Assembly: GCA_052035955.1 (NCBI GenBank) | Contig: JBPOHD010000043.1 | Span: 1 to 64,000, forward strand | DNA: 64,000 nucleotides | DNA from: JAEUNJ01 sp052035955 | GTDB taxonomy: Bacteria > Pseudomonadota > Gammaproteobacteria > Burkholderiales > Rhodocyclaceae | Reading direction: 5' to 3' | In this document: piece by piece, positions 34,363 to 43,591 of the stretch | How the letters are laid out: the number at the start of each line of letters is the position of its first letter | How positions within the stretch are numbered: position 1 is the stretch's first letter | Program-made: the position numbers and the translations under genes | Notes under the pieces: model-generated | Databases searched by the model: none | What the model was told of the DNA's origin: nothing | What the model saw: only the letters and a program-made list of their open reading frames with translations

Positions 34363-34704
34363 CTAGCGCTTGCCTTCCTTCGCCATGTTGATCGTGTATT
34401 TCGGAATCTCGACCACCAGCGGCGCCTCACCCACGACGGCCTGGCAGGACAGGCGGGACGTCGGCTCCAGTCCCCAGGCCTTGTCGAGCAGGTCCTCCTC
34501 CGTCTCCTCCGCCGGATCGAGGGAGGCGAATCCCTCGCGCAGCACCACGTGGCAGGTCGTGCAGGCGCAGGACTTCTCGCAGGCGTGCTCGATCTCGATG
34601 CCGTTGTCGAGGAGGGCATCGCAGATCGACCGGCCGGGCTCGGCCTCGATGACGGCGCCTTCCGGACAGAGTTCCCAATGGGGCAGTACGATGATCCGGG
34701 TCAT
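34363..34704 (-). CDS. fdx: ISC-type 2Fe-2S ferredoxin
   Basis: This 113-residue protein has the [2Fe-2S] ligands C42, C48, C51 and C87, numbering identical to E. coli Fdx, including the non-ligand C46. It supplies electrons to Fe-S assembly on IscU. It lies two bases after hscA. A longer upstream frame exists but overlaps hscA and lacks family similarity, so ATG at 34704 is used. Confidence 0.96.
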   Translation of the reverse strand: MTRIIVLPHWELCPEGAVIEAEPGRSICDALLDNGIEIEHACEKSCACTTCHVVLREGFASLDPAEETEEDLLDKAWGLEPTSRLSCQAVVGEAPLVVEIPKYTINMAKEGKR

Positions 34705-34706
34705 GG

Positions 34707-36569
<1,863 letters not shown>

Positions 36570-36597
36570 GTCTTTTTTTTCGCTCCCCCGGGGAGCG

Positions 36598-37140
36598 TCA
36601 GGTTTCGACGGCGGCGAGGGCCTCGTCGATTTCGGAGAGGAGTTTCTCCTGGAACATCAGCTGGCGCACGACCTCGGCCGCCCGCCCGTGGTCGGGGGCC
36701 TCGTCCAGGACCCGCTCGAGCTCCGCATATTGCCCCGCCATCTCCCTGCGCAGGCGGCGATGGAGGGCATCCAGTTCGTCGGCGTCGCCGGCGGTCCGGC
36801 CCTCCTCGACCGCTTCCCGCCATTCCATCTGCTGCACGAGGAATTCCATGGGCATGGCCGTGTTGCGCTCGATCTGCGGGTCGTGGCCGGCCAGCTGCAG
36901 CAGGTAGTGGGCGCGCTTGAGCGGGCTCTTCAGGGTCTGGTAGGCCTCGTTGGCCCGGGTCGCCCACTGCATGGCCAGCCGCTTCTGCTGGTCGGAGAGG
37001 TGGGCATGCTTGTCCGGATGGACCCGCGACTGGATCTCGTGGTAGCGCCGCTCCAGGTCCTCCCGGTCCAGGTGCTGGCGCCGGGGCATCTCCAGGAGGG
37101 CGAAGAAGTCCTTCGCCAGGTCGTGGTCGGCGCTGGTCAA
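36598..37140 (-). CDS. hscB: Fe-S co-chaperone HscB
   Basis: This 180-residue J-domain protein keeps HPD at VHPDKHAHL (about residue 41) and the C-terminal IscU-binding helices (FLVQQMEWREAVEEG). It delivers IscU to HscA and stimulates its ATPase. It is slightly longer than E. coli HscB (171). A 115-base gap with a strong hairpin separates it from iscA. Confidence 0.95.
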   Translation of the reverse strand: MTSADHDLAKDFFALLEMPRRQHLDREDLERRYHEIQSRVHPDKHAHLSDQQKRLAMQWATRANEAYQTLKSPLKRAHYLLQLAGHDPQIERNTAMPMEFLVQQMEWREAVEEGRTAGDADELDALHRRLRREMAGQYAELERVLDEAPDHGRAAEVVRQLMFQEKLLSEIDEALAAVET

Positions 37141-37165
37141 ATCTCTTGCCCCCCCGCCCCCCGCG

Positions 37166-37186
37166 CCCCCTCCCCGCGGGAGGGGG
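37166..37186. other. Perfect 9-bp hairpin between iscA and hscB
   Basis: CCCCCTCCC at 37166-37174 pairs with GGGAGGGGG at 37178-37186 around a three-base loop. There is no T-run on the minus strand, so it is not a classical terminator. It could slow or protect the mRNA between the assembly-scaffold and chaperone parts of the operon. Confidence 0.65.
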
Positions 37187-37255
37187 TGACGGTGGTTCGC
37201 CGCTGCGCGGCTCCGGTCCCTGGCCGGCGCGCCTTCGGGCGGCCGTGCGGGGCGC

Positions 37256-37579
37256 TCATACGTTGAAGGACTCGCCGCAGCCGCACTGGTCCTTGACGTT
37301 CGGGTTGTTGAACTTGAAGCCCTCGTTCAGGCCTTCCTTGGCGAAGTCCAGTTCCGTGCCGTCGATGTAGGGCAGGCTGCGCGGGTCCACGAGGACCTTG
37401 AGCCCGTGGCTCTCGAACACCATGTCCTCGGGCTCGGCGCTGTCGGCGAACTCCAGCTTGTAGGCCATGCCGGAGCAGCCGGAGGTCTTCACCCCCAGGC
37501 GCACGCCTATACCCTTGCCGCGCTTCTCCAGGAAATTGGCGACGTGCTTCGCCGCCGCTTCGCTCAACGTGACTGCCAT
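37256..37579 (-). CDS. iscA: A-type Fe-S carrier IscA
   Basis: This 107-residue protein has the three A-type cysteines C35 (SGCSG) and C99/C101 (QCGCGESF). It carries iron or Fe-S clusters to apo-targets. The start at 37579 is supported by an AGGGGA ribosome site; upstream ATG at 37606 gives a non-family extension. Confidence 0.96.
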   Translation of the reverse strand: MAVTLSEAAAKHVANFLEKRGKGIGVRLGVKTSGCSGMAYKLEFADSAEPEDMVFESHGLKVLVDPRSLPYIDGTELDFAKEGLNEGFKFNNPNVKDQCGCGESFNV

Positions 37580-37612
37580 GACTTTCCCCTGAAATGGTTC
37601 ATGCAAAATGGA

Positions 37613-37996
37613 TCACTCGCCGTGCTTCTTCTTGTAGTCGGCCACGGCCGCCTTGATGGCGTCCTCGGCCAGAATGGAGCAGTGGATCTTGACCGGCGGC
37701 AGCGCCAGTTCCTCGGCGATCTGGGTGTTCCTGATGTCCAGGGCCTGGTCCAGGGTCTTGCCCTTGACCCACTCGGTGACCAGGGAGGAGGAGGCGATGG
37801 CCGAGCCGCAGCCGTAGGTCTTGAACTTGGCGTCCTCGATGATGCCGTCCTTGCCGACCTTGATCTGCAGCTTCATGACGTCGCCGCAGGCCGGGGCGCC
37901 GACCATGCCGGTGCCGACATCGCCGTCCTCCTTGCCGAAGGAGCCGACGTTGCGGGGGTTCTCGTAATGCTCGATGACTTTCGTGCTGTAAGACAT
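37613..37996 (-). CDS. iscU: Fe-S scaffold IscU
   Basis: This 127-residue scaffold has the three cluster cysteines at C37, C63 and C106 and the HscA-binding LPPVK at 99-103, numbering as in E. coli IscU. It receives sulfur from IscS and passes clusters on with HscA/HscB. Confidence 0.97.
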   Translation of the reverse strand: MSYSTKVIEHYENPRNVGSFGKEDGDVGTGMVGAPACGDVMKLQIKVGKDGIIEDAKFKTYGCGSAIASSSLVTEWVKGKTLDQALDIRNTQIAEELALPPVKIHCSILAEDAIKAAVADYKKKHGE

Positions 37997-38019
37997 GGTT
38001 CACCTCTGTCGTATCGTCT

Positions 38020-38040
38020 CCGCCCCCTCATCGGGGGCGG
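38020..38040. other. Perfect 8-bp hairpin between iscS and iscU
   Basis: CCGCCCCC at 38020-38027 pairs with GGGGGCGG at 38033-38040 around TCATC. It lies in the 119-base gap between iscS and iscU, with no T-run. This is the second GC hairpin inside the operon. Confidence 0.65.
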
Positions 38041-38115
38041 GGATGGGTTGTTCGTCCGCCCGTCGGGCGCCGCTGCCGGTCCGCGGCCCGCTGGGCTACC
38101 CTCCGTGGACCGCCC

Positions 38116-39330
38116 TCAGTGGGCGGCCCATTGCACCGTGTTGAGGTCGATGCCGTCCTTGTACATCTCCCACAGGGGGGAGAGCTCGCGCAGCTTGGCG
38201 AGTTTCGCATGGAGCAGCCTGACCGTGTAGTCGATCTCCTCCTCGGTGGTGAAGCGGCCGAGGGTGAAGCGGATGGAACTGTGGGCCAGTTCGTCCGAGC
38301 GGCCCAGGGCGCGCAGCACGTAGGAGGGTTCCAGGGAGGCCGAGGTGCAGGCGGAGCCCGAGGACACGGCGATGTCCTTGATGGCCATGATCAGGGACTC
38401 CCCCTCCACGTAATTGAAGCTCACGTTGAGGTTGTGCGGCACCCGCTGCTCCAGGTCGCCATTGACGTAGGTCTCCTCGATGTCCATCAGGCCCTTCAGG
38501 AGCTTGTCGCGCAGGAAGCGGATGCGCTCGTTCTCCACCGCCATCTCCTCCCGCGCCAGGCGGAAGGCTTCGCCCATGCCGACGATCTGGTGGGTGGCCA
38601 GGGTGCCGGAGCGCAGCCCCCGCTCGTGGCCGCCCCCGTGCATCTGGGCTTCCAGCCGGATGCGCGGCTTGCGCCGCACGTAGAGGGCGCCGATGCCTTT
38701 CGGCCCATAGGTCTTGTGGGCGCAGAAGGACATCAGGTCCACCTTGAGGCTGGCCAGGTCGATGGGCATCTTGCCGGTGGCCTGGGCGGCATCGACGTGG
38801 AATATCACGCCCTTCCTGCGGCAGACCTCGCCGATGGCCTCCAGCGGCTGGATGACGCCGATCTCGTTATTGACCGCCATGACGGAAGCCACCACGGTAT
38901 CGGGCCGAAGGGCCGCCTCGAACTGCTCGACGGTAACGAGCCCGTTCTCGCCGGGGACCAGGTAGGTGGCCTCGAAACCCTGGCGCTCCAGTTCCTTCAC
39001 GGTGTCGAGCACCGCCTTGTGTTCGGTGGCGACGGTGACGATGTGCCTGCCCTTGGTGCCGGCATAGAAATGGGCGGCACCCTTGATGGCGAGGTTGTTG
39101 GATTCGGTGGCACCCGAGGTCCAGACGATCTCCTTGGGATCGGCGTTGACCAAAGCCGCCACTTCCTCCCGGGCCTCCTCGACGGCCTTCTCGGCTTCCC
39201 AGCCGAAGGGATGGGAACGGGAGGCGGGATTGCCGAACTTCTCCACCAGGTAGGGAATCATCTTTTCCGCGACCCGGGGATCCACCGGCGTGGTGGCCGA
39301 GTAGTCGAGGTAGATGGGCAGCTTGAGCAT
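38116..39330 (-). CDS. iscS: Cysteine desulfurase IscS
   Basis: From ATG 39330 the protein is 404 residues, the same as E. coli IscS, with PLP lysine K206 (SFCAHKTYGPKG), active-site C328 in SSGSACTSAS and the C-terminal LSPLWEMYKDGIDL that contacts IscU. It removes sulfur from cysteine for Fe-S clusters and tRNA thiolation. Two in-frame ATGs occur a little upstream; GGAG before 39330 and family length favour this one. Confidence 0.97.
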   Translation of the reverse strand: MLKLPIYLDYSATTPVDPRVAEKMIPYLVEKFGNPASRSHPFGWEAEKAVEEAREEVAALVNADPKEIVWTSGATESNNLAIKGAAHFYAGTKGRHIVTVATEHKAVLDTVKELERQGFEATYLVPGENGLVTVEQFEAALRPDTVVASVMAVNNEIGVIQPLEAIGEVCRRKGVIFHVDAAQATGKMPIDLASLKVDLMSFCAHKTYGPKGIGALYVRRKPRIRLEAQMHGGGHERGLRSGTLATHQIVGMGEAFRLAREEMAVENERIRFLRDKLLKGLMDIEETYVNGDLEQRVPHNLNVSFNYVEGESLIMAIKDIAVSSGSACTSASLEPSYVLRALGRSDELAHSSIRFTLGRFTTEEEIDYTVRLLHAKLAKLRELSPLWEMYKDGIDLNTVQWAAH

Positions 39331-39365
39331 CGTAGGGTTCTCCATGAATCGTTCGTTTGTCCGCC

Positions 39366-40550
39366 TCACGCCATCGTGGCGACGACGGACAGGTTTTTCA
39401 ACTGGTCGACCGTGCGCGACAGGGCCCCCAGGAAGGCCCCGACGTCCGCTTCGCCGCTGTCGCCGCCGAGGCTGACCCGCACGGCACCGCGGGCGACGCC
39501 GGGGGCAACCCCCATGGCCATCAGGACGTGGGAGGGTTCCGGCTTGGCGCTGGCGCAGGCGGCGCCGCTGGCCACCGCAAAACCCTCGCGGTCCAGGCGG
39601 CCGACCAGGGTTTCGCCATCCAGGTCGGGAAGCGAAAAATACACCGTATTGGGCAGGCGCTCGACGCCCCGGCCGAAGACCACGGCACCGACCGCCGCCA
39701 ATCCTTCCTCGAGCCGCCGACGCAGTCCCGTCAGCCGGCTCGCCTCGGATTCCCGGCGGGACACGGCCAGTTCGCAGGCGACGCCGAAACCCACGATCGC
39801 CGGCACGTTCTCGGTGCCGGACCGCAGCCCCCTCTCCTGGCCGCCGCCGAATATCAACGGTTCCAGGTCGACGCGCTTGTCCGCCACCAGGGCTCCGGCC
39901 CCCTTCGGCCCGCCGATCTTGTGGGCGGACAGGGTCAGGGCGTGGACGCCGGCGCGATTGAGGGCGCGGAAATCGACGGGAATCCTGCCCATGGCCTGCA
40001 CCGCATCCGTATGGAACCAGGGCCTGGCGGCACGGGCCGCGTCGGCCAGGGCCGCCACGTCCTGGATCACGCCGGTCTCGTTGTTGGCCAGCATGACGGA
40101 GACGATGCGCGGCTTGCGGCCCATGGCATCGCGGAACCCGGGCAGCGCGACGAGGCCGTCCTCGTCCACCGGCAGTTCCAGCAGGTCCCAGCCACGCCGG
40201 GCGAGGGCCCGCGCCGGTTCCCGGACGCAGGGATGTTCGACCGCCGACACGGCCAGGCTGGGCCTGGCCCCGGCACCGGGGGCCGGCGCCAGCACCGCCG
40301 CCGCGCCGCGCAGGAAGAGGTTGTTCGCCTCCGAGCCGCCGCTGGTGAAGACCACTTCGGTGGGGTGGGCGCCGACGGCCGCCGCCACCCGGGCCCTGGC
40401 CTCGTCCACCGCCCGCCGCGCGTCCCGGCCGTACTCATGGCGGCTCGAGGCATTGCCATAGCGCTGGCCGAGCCAGGGCAGCATGGCCTCGAGGACCGCC
40501 GGGGCCAGGGGCGCCGTGGCGTTGTAGTCCAGGTAGACGGGCGCGAACAC
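39366..40550 (-). CDS. Second cysteine desulfurase (NifS/IscS-like)
   Basis: This 394-residue PLP enzyme starts at GTG 40550 (YLDYNATAPLAP). PLP lysine is in SAHKIGGPKG and the catalytic cysteine in SGAACASAKPEPSHVL, a loop of the same length as in IscS, so a group I desulfurase. It lies between iscR and iscS and shares clear but moderate similarity with the IscS beside it. It may be a specialised sulfur donor or a NifS-type paralogue; nif genes are not visible here. Confidence 0.93.
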   Translation of the reverse strand: MFAPVYLDYNATAPLAPAVLEAMLPWLGQRYGNASSRHEYGRDARRAVDEARARVAAAVGAHPTEVVFTSGGSEANNLFLRGAAAVLAPAPGAGARPSLAVSAVEHPCVREPARALARRGWDLLELPVDEDGLVALPGFRDAMGRKPRIVSVMLANNETGVIQDVAALADAARAARPWFHTDAVQAMGRIPVDFRALNRAGVHALTLSAHKIGGPKGAGALVADKRVDLEPLIFGGGQERGLRSGTENVPAIVGFGVACELAVSRRESEASRLTGLRRRLEEGLAAVGAVVFGRGVERLPNTVYFSLPDLDGETLVGRLDREGFAVASGAACASAKPEPSHVLMAMGVAPGVARGAVRVSLGGDSGEADVGAFLGALSRTVDQLKNLSVVATMA

Positions 40551-40566
40551 CTGCCGTGGCCGGGAA

Positions 40567-41058
40567 TCAGGCTGCCGAGGCCACCGCGACCACCTGCACG
40601 ACGCGAGGACGCCGGCCGGGGATCGACTCCGTGAAGACGGGCGTGGCATCGCCGTTCTGCTGCTCCCGCACCAATTGCTCCAGGGTCACGGACTTGAGGT
40701 AGTCGATGATATGGGCATTGAGGCTGGTCCACAGCTTGTGGGTCATGCAGGGGTTCTCGTCGTGGCAATTGCCCTTGCCGCCGCAATTGGTGGCATCCAG
40801 GGGCTCGTCGACGGCCTGGATGATCTCCGCCACCGAGACCGTGCCCATGGGACGGGCCAGGCAATAGCCGCCTCCGGGTCCGCGGACGCTGGCCACCAGC
40901 TTGTGCCGGCGCAGCTTGCCGAACAACTGCTCCAGGTAGGAAAGGGAGATCCTCTGGCGCTCGCTGATGCCCGCCAGGGTCACCGGACCGGCGTGTTGAC
41001 GCAGGGCCAGGTCGATCATCGCCGTCACTGCAAAACGTCCTTTGGTGGTCAGTCTCAT
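40567..41058 (-). CDS. iscR: Fe-S sensing regulator IscR
   Basis: This 163-residue Rrf2-family regulator has an N-terminal winged helix (MRLTTKGRFAVTAMIDLAL) and the [2Fe-2S] ligands C92, C98, C104 and H107, the same as in E. coli. The cluster-loaded form represses the isc operon. It is the first gene of the operon here, 17 bases upstream of the second desulfurase. Confidence 0.97.
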   Translation of the reverse strand: MRLTTKGRFAVTAMIDLALRQHAGPVTLAGISERQRISLSYLEQLFGKLRRHKLVASVRGPGGGYCLARPMGTVSVAEIIQAVDEPLDATNCGGKGNCHDENPCMTHKLWTSLNAHIIDYLKSVTLEQLVREQQNGDATPVFTESIPGRRPRVVQVVAVASAA

Positions 41059-41112
41059 GGGGCACCTCTCTCGTCTGGGGTTAAGGGAACGAATTCCCGA
41101 TTGATTTCCTCA

Positions 41113-41141
41113 ACTATAGTGTTCCCAACTAAATTAGTCAA
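41113..41141 (-). promoter_or_regulatory. iscR promoter with overlapping IscR-type site
   Basis: On the minus strand, TTGACT (-35, 41141-41136) is 17 bases from TATAGT (-10, 41118-41113). The spacer and -35 read TAGTTGACTAATTTAGTTGG, close to the type 1 IscR site that includes the -35 in E. coli. The -35 overlaps the last codons and TAA of cysE. Confidence 0.8.
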
Positions 41142-41886
41142 CTATCTTCCCGAGGTATTTCGGATCGAACTTGTCGGCAGTCGCCAGGTCGTCGGCCAGA
41201 TGCACGCCGGATCGTTCCAGGAGCCCGATCAGCTTCTCGAGCCGACGGTCCGTCTCCACCGCGTGGTCCAGGAGGCCGTGGATGGCCATGGCCACCGGAT
41301 CGTCCTGATCGCGGGTCACGGCGTAGGCGGAAAAGCCCATCTGCTCGGCCTTGGCGACCCGCGCCGGGTCGGCCGCCGCATCGACGATCCGGGCGGGAAT
41401 GCCCACGGCCGTGGCTCCCGGCGGCACGTCGCGAACGACGACGGCATTGGAGCCCACCTTGGCGCCCGGATGGATCGTGATCGGACCCAGGACCTTGGCG
41501 CCAGCCCCGATCACCACGCCCGGGGCCAGGGTGGGATGGCGCTTGCCCTTGTTCCAGGAGGTGCCCCCGAGGGTGACGCCGTGGTAAAGGGTGCAGTCGT
41601 CGCCGATTTCGGCGGTCTCGCCGATGACCACGCCCATACCATGGTCGATGAACACCCGGCGGCCGATGGTGGCCCCCGGATGGATCTCGATGCCCGTCAG
41701 CCAGCGGGTGAAATGGGAAGTCGCCCGCCCCATCCACCGCCAGCCCCTCGACCAGAAGCCGTGGGCGAGGCGATGCAGGACGAGGGCATGGAGCCCCGGA
41801 TAGCAGGTGAGGACTTCCCAGGTCGAGCGCGCAGCCGGATCCCGGTCGAAAACGCAGGCCACATCCTCACGCAACCGGGCGAACAT
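41134..41886 (-). CDS. cysE: Serine O-acetyltransferase
   Basis: This 250-residue protein has the left-handed beta-helix hexapeptides (IGRRVFIDHGMGVVIGETAEIGDD, LGGTSWNKGKRHPTL) of CysE. It makes O-acetylserine for cysteine synthesis, feeding the substrate for IscS. It is directly upstream of iscR, as in other bacteria with this cysE-isc layout. The gene order points to shared control of sulfur supply. Confidence 0.95.
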   Translation of the reverse strand: MFARLREDVACVFDRDPAARSTWEVLTCYPGLHALVLHRLAHGFWSRGWRWMGRATSHFTRWLTGIEIHPGATIGRRVFIDHGMGVVIGETAEIGDDCTLYHGVTLGGTSWNKGKRHPTLAPGVVIGAGAKVLGPITIHPGAKVGSNAVVVRDVPPGATAVGIPARIVDAAADPARVAKAEQMGFSAYAVTRDQDDPVAMAIHGLLDHAVETDRRLEKLIGLLERSGVHLADDLATADKFDPKYLGKIVD

Positions 41887-41938
41887 CGACTAACTCCATA
41901 AGAAATTAATGAAATGTTAGAAAACCCCGGTTCGCCAG

Positions 41939-42712
41939 TCAACTTTTTCTCTTTTCAAGGGCGGCGAGCAGTCCGCGCAGGATGGCCAGTTCCTCCCGCT
42001 CCAGGTTGGCCCGGGCGAAAAGTCGCCGCATCCGGGGCACGAGACGGCCCGGCCTTGCCGGATCGAGAAAACCCGATTCGAGGGCGGCGCGCTCGAGATG
42101 GGCGACCAGTCCCTCGAGATCCTCGTGGCGGACCGGTTCGCCCGCATCCGATATGGTCGGCGGCGGCGACGGGCCTGCCGCCGCCATGCGAATCTCATAG
42201 GCGGCCACCTGCACGGCGGCCGCCAGGTTGAGGGAGGAGCTGGCGTTGTCGGTGGGTATCGGCGACCACTGGGTGCACAGGGACAGGTCCTCGTTCGACA
42301 GGCCGCTGGTCTCGTGCCCGAACACGAAGGCCACCTCGCCCATGGCGGAACGCGCCACGGCCAGGCCGGCGGCCTCGCGAACCCACAGGCTGGCGGCGGC
42401 CAGTTCCCGCCTCCTGGCCGTCATGGCGACGGAAAATACGGTCCCGGCAAGGGCCTCGGCCAGCGAGTCGCAAGGCAGCGCGGTCTCGAGGACGTCCCGG
42501 GCGCCGGAAGCCATGGCGACGGCCTGGGGGTCGCCGGGCGAACCGACCGGATTGACGAGGAACAGGCGCCGCAGCCCCATGGTCTTCATGGCCCGCGCCG
42601 CGGCACCGATATTGCCGGGGTGGCTGGGACGCACGAGGACGATCCGCACCCGGTCGAGGGCCGCCATGGCCTGCGGATCGGGCCCCGCGCTCGGGTTCGC
42701 CGGGGGCTTCAT
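41939..42712 (-). CDS. trmJ: tRNA (cytidine/uridine-2'-O)-methyltransferase TrmJ
   Basis: This 257-residue SPOUT-class protein has VRIVLVRPSHPGNIGAAARA, an FVFGHETSGLSNEDL knot motif and SSLNLAAAVQ at the SAM site. TrmJ methylates the ribose of position 32 in several tRNAs. It begins at ATG 42712, divergent from suhB, as in E. coli where suhB-trmJ-isc are adjacent. The longer upstream frame overlaps suhB and is not used. Confidence 0.93.
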   Translation of the reverse strand: MKPPANPSAGPDPQAMAALDRVRIVLVRPSHPGNIGAAARAMKTMGLRRLFLVNPVGSPGDPQAVAMASGARDVLETALPCDSLAEALAGTVFSVAMTARRRELAAASLWVREAAGLAVARSAMGEVAFVFGHETSGLSNEDLSLCTQWSPIPTDNASSSLNLAAAVQVAAYEIRMAAAGPSPPPTISDAGEPVRHEDLEGLVAHLERAALESGFLDPARPGRLVPRMRRLFARANLEREELAILRGLLAALEKRKS

Positions 42713-42713
42713 A

Positions 42714-42719
42714 TAGAAT
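42714..42719 (+). promoter_or_regulatory. -10 box candidate for suhB
   Basis: TAGAAT inside the longer TATAGAAT lies 47 bases before the suhB ATG, overlapping the trmJ start region on the other strand. No strong -35 is seen. Confidence 0.4.
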
Positions 42720-42766
42720 TGCGCCTTCGCCGGGTGCCCGCCCGAGCCGCCGCCACTGGATTCCGC

Positions 42767-43570
42767 ATGCATCCCACCCTGAACATCGCCATCAAGGCCG
42801 CCCGCCGCGCCGGCCAGATCATCAATCGCGCCAGCCTCGACCTGGAGCGCGTCAAGGTGGGAGTCAAGCAGCAGAGCGATTTCGTCACCGAGGTGGATCG
42901 GGCCGCCGAGGCCGCGATCATCGAGATCCTCCGGGAGGCCTACCCGGGGCACGGGATTCTAGCAGAGGAGTCCGGGAGCTCGGGACCGGCCGGTGGCAGC
43001 GAGTACCAGTGGATCATCGATCCCCTCGACGGCACGACGAACTTCATCCACGGCTTTCCGCAGTATGCCGTTTCCATCGCCCTGGCCCACCGCGGCGCGG
43101 TGACCCACGGTGTCGTCTTCGACCCGGGGCGCAACGAACTATTCACCGCCAGCAAGGGCGCCGGCGCCTACCTCAATGACAAGCGGCTGCGGGTCTCGAA
43201 GCGCACCCGCCTCGACGAGGCGCTGATCGGCACCGGTTTTCCCTACCGGATGTTCGATCACGCGGAGGCCTACATCGCGATCTTCCGCGAATTGACGAAA
43301 CGGACGGCGGGCCTGCGCCGGCCCGGCGCCGCCTCCCTAGACCTGGCCTACGTGGCGGCCGGCCGCCTCGACGGTTTCTGGGAATTCGGCCTTTCGCCCT
43401 GGGACATGGCGGCCGGCACGCTGCTGATCAGCGAAGCGGGAGGTCTGGTCGGCGACCTGACGGGTGAAGCGGACTTCCTGGCCACGGGCAACATCGTGGC
43501 AGGCAGTCCCAAGGTCTTCTCCCAGCTCCTGCAGGTGATCGGCCCCCTGAAGGGAAGCCTGCGGGCATAA
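42767..43570 (+). CDS. suhB: Inositol-1-monophosphatase family protein SuhB
   Basis: This 267-residue Mg/Li-sensitive phosphatase has EES, IDPLDGTTNFIHGFP and WDMAAGTLLISEAGG metal motifs. In E. coli SuhB also joins the rRNA antitermination complex. The start ATG 42767 removes an unrelated upstream extension. It is alone on the plus strand and converges with the hybrid kinase. Confidence 0.95.
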   Translation: MHPTLNIAIKAARRAGQIINRASLDLERVKVGVKQQSDFVTEVDRAAEAAIIEILREAYPGHGILAEESGSSGPAGGSEYQWIIDPLDGTTNFIHGFPQYAVSIALAHRGAVTHGVVFDPGRNELFTASKGAGAYLNDKRLRVSKRTRLDEALIGTGFPYRMFDHAEAYIAIFRELTKRTAGLRRPGAASLDLAYVAAGRLDGFWEFGLSPWDMAAGTLLISEAGGLVGDLTGEADFLATGNIVAGSPKVFSQLLQVIGPLKGSLRA

Positions 43571-43591
43571 CCCGCGACGGTGCCGCCGGCC

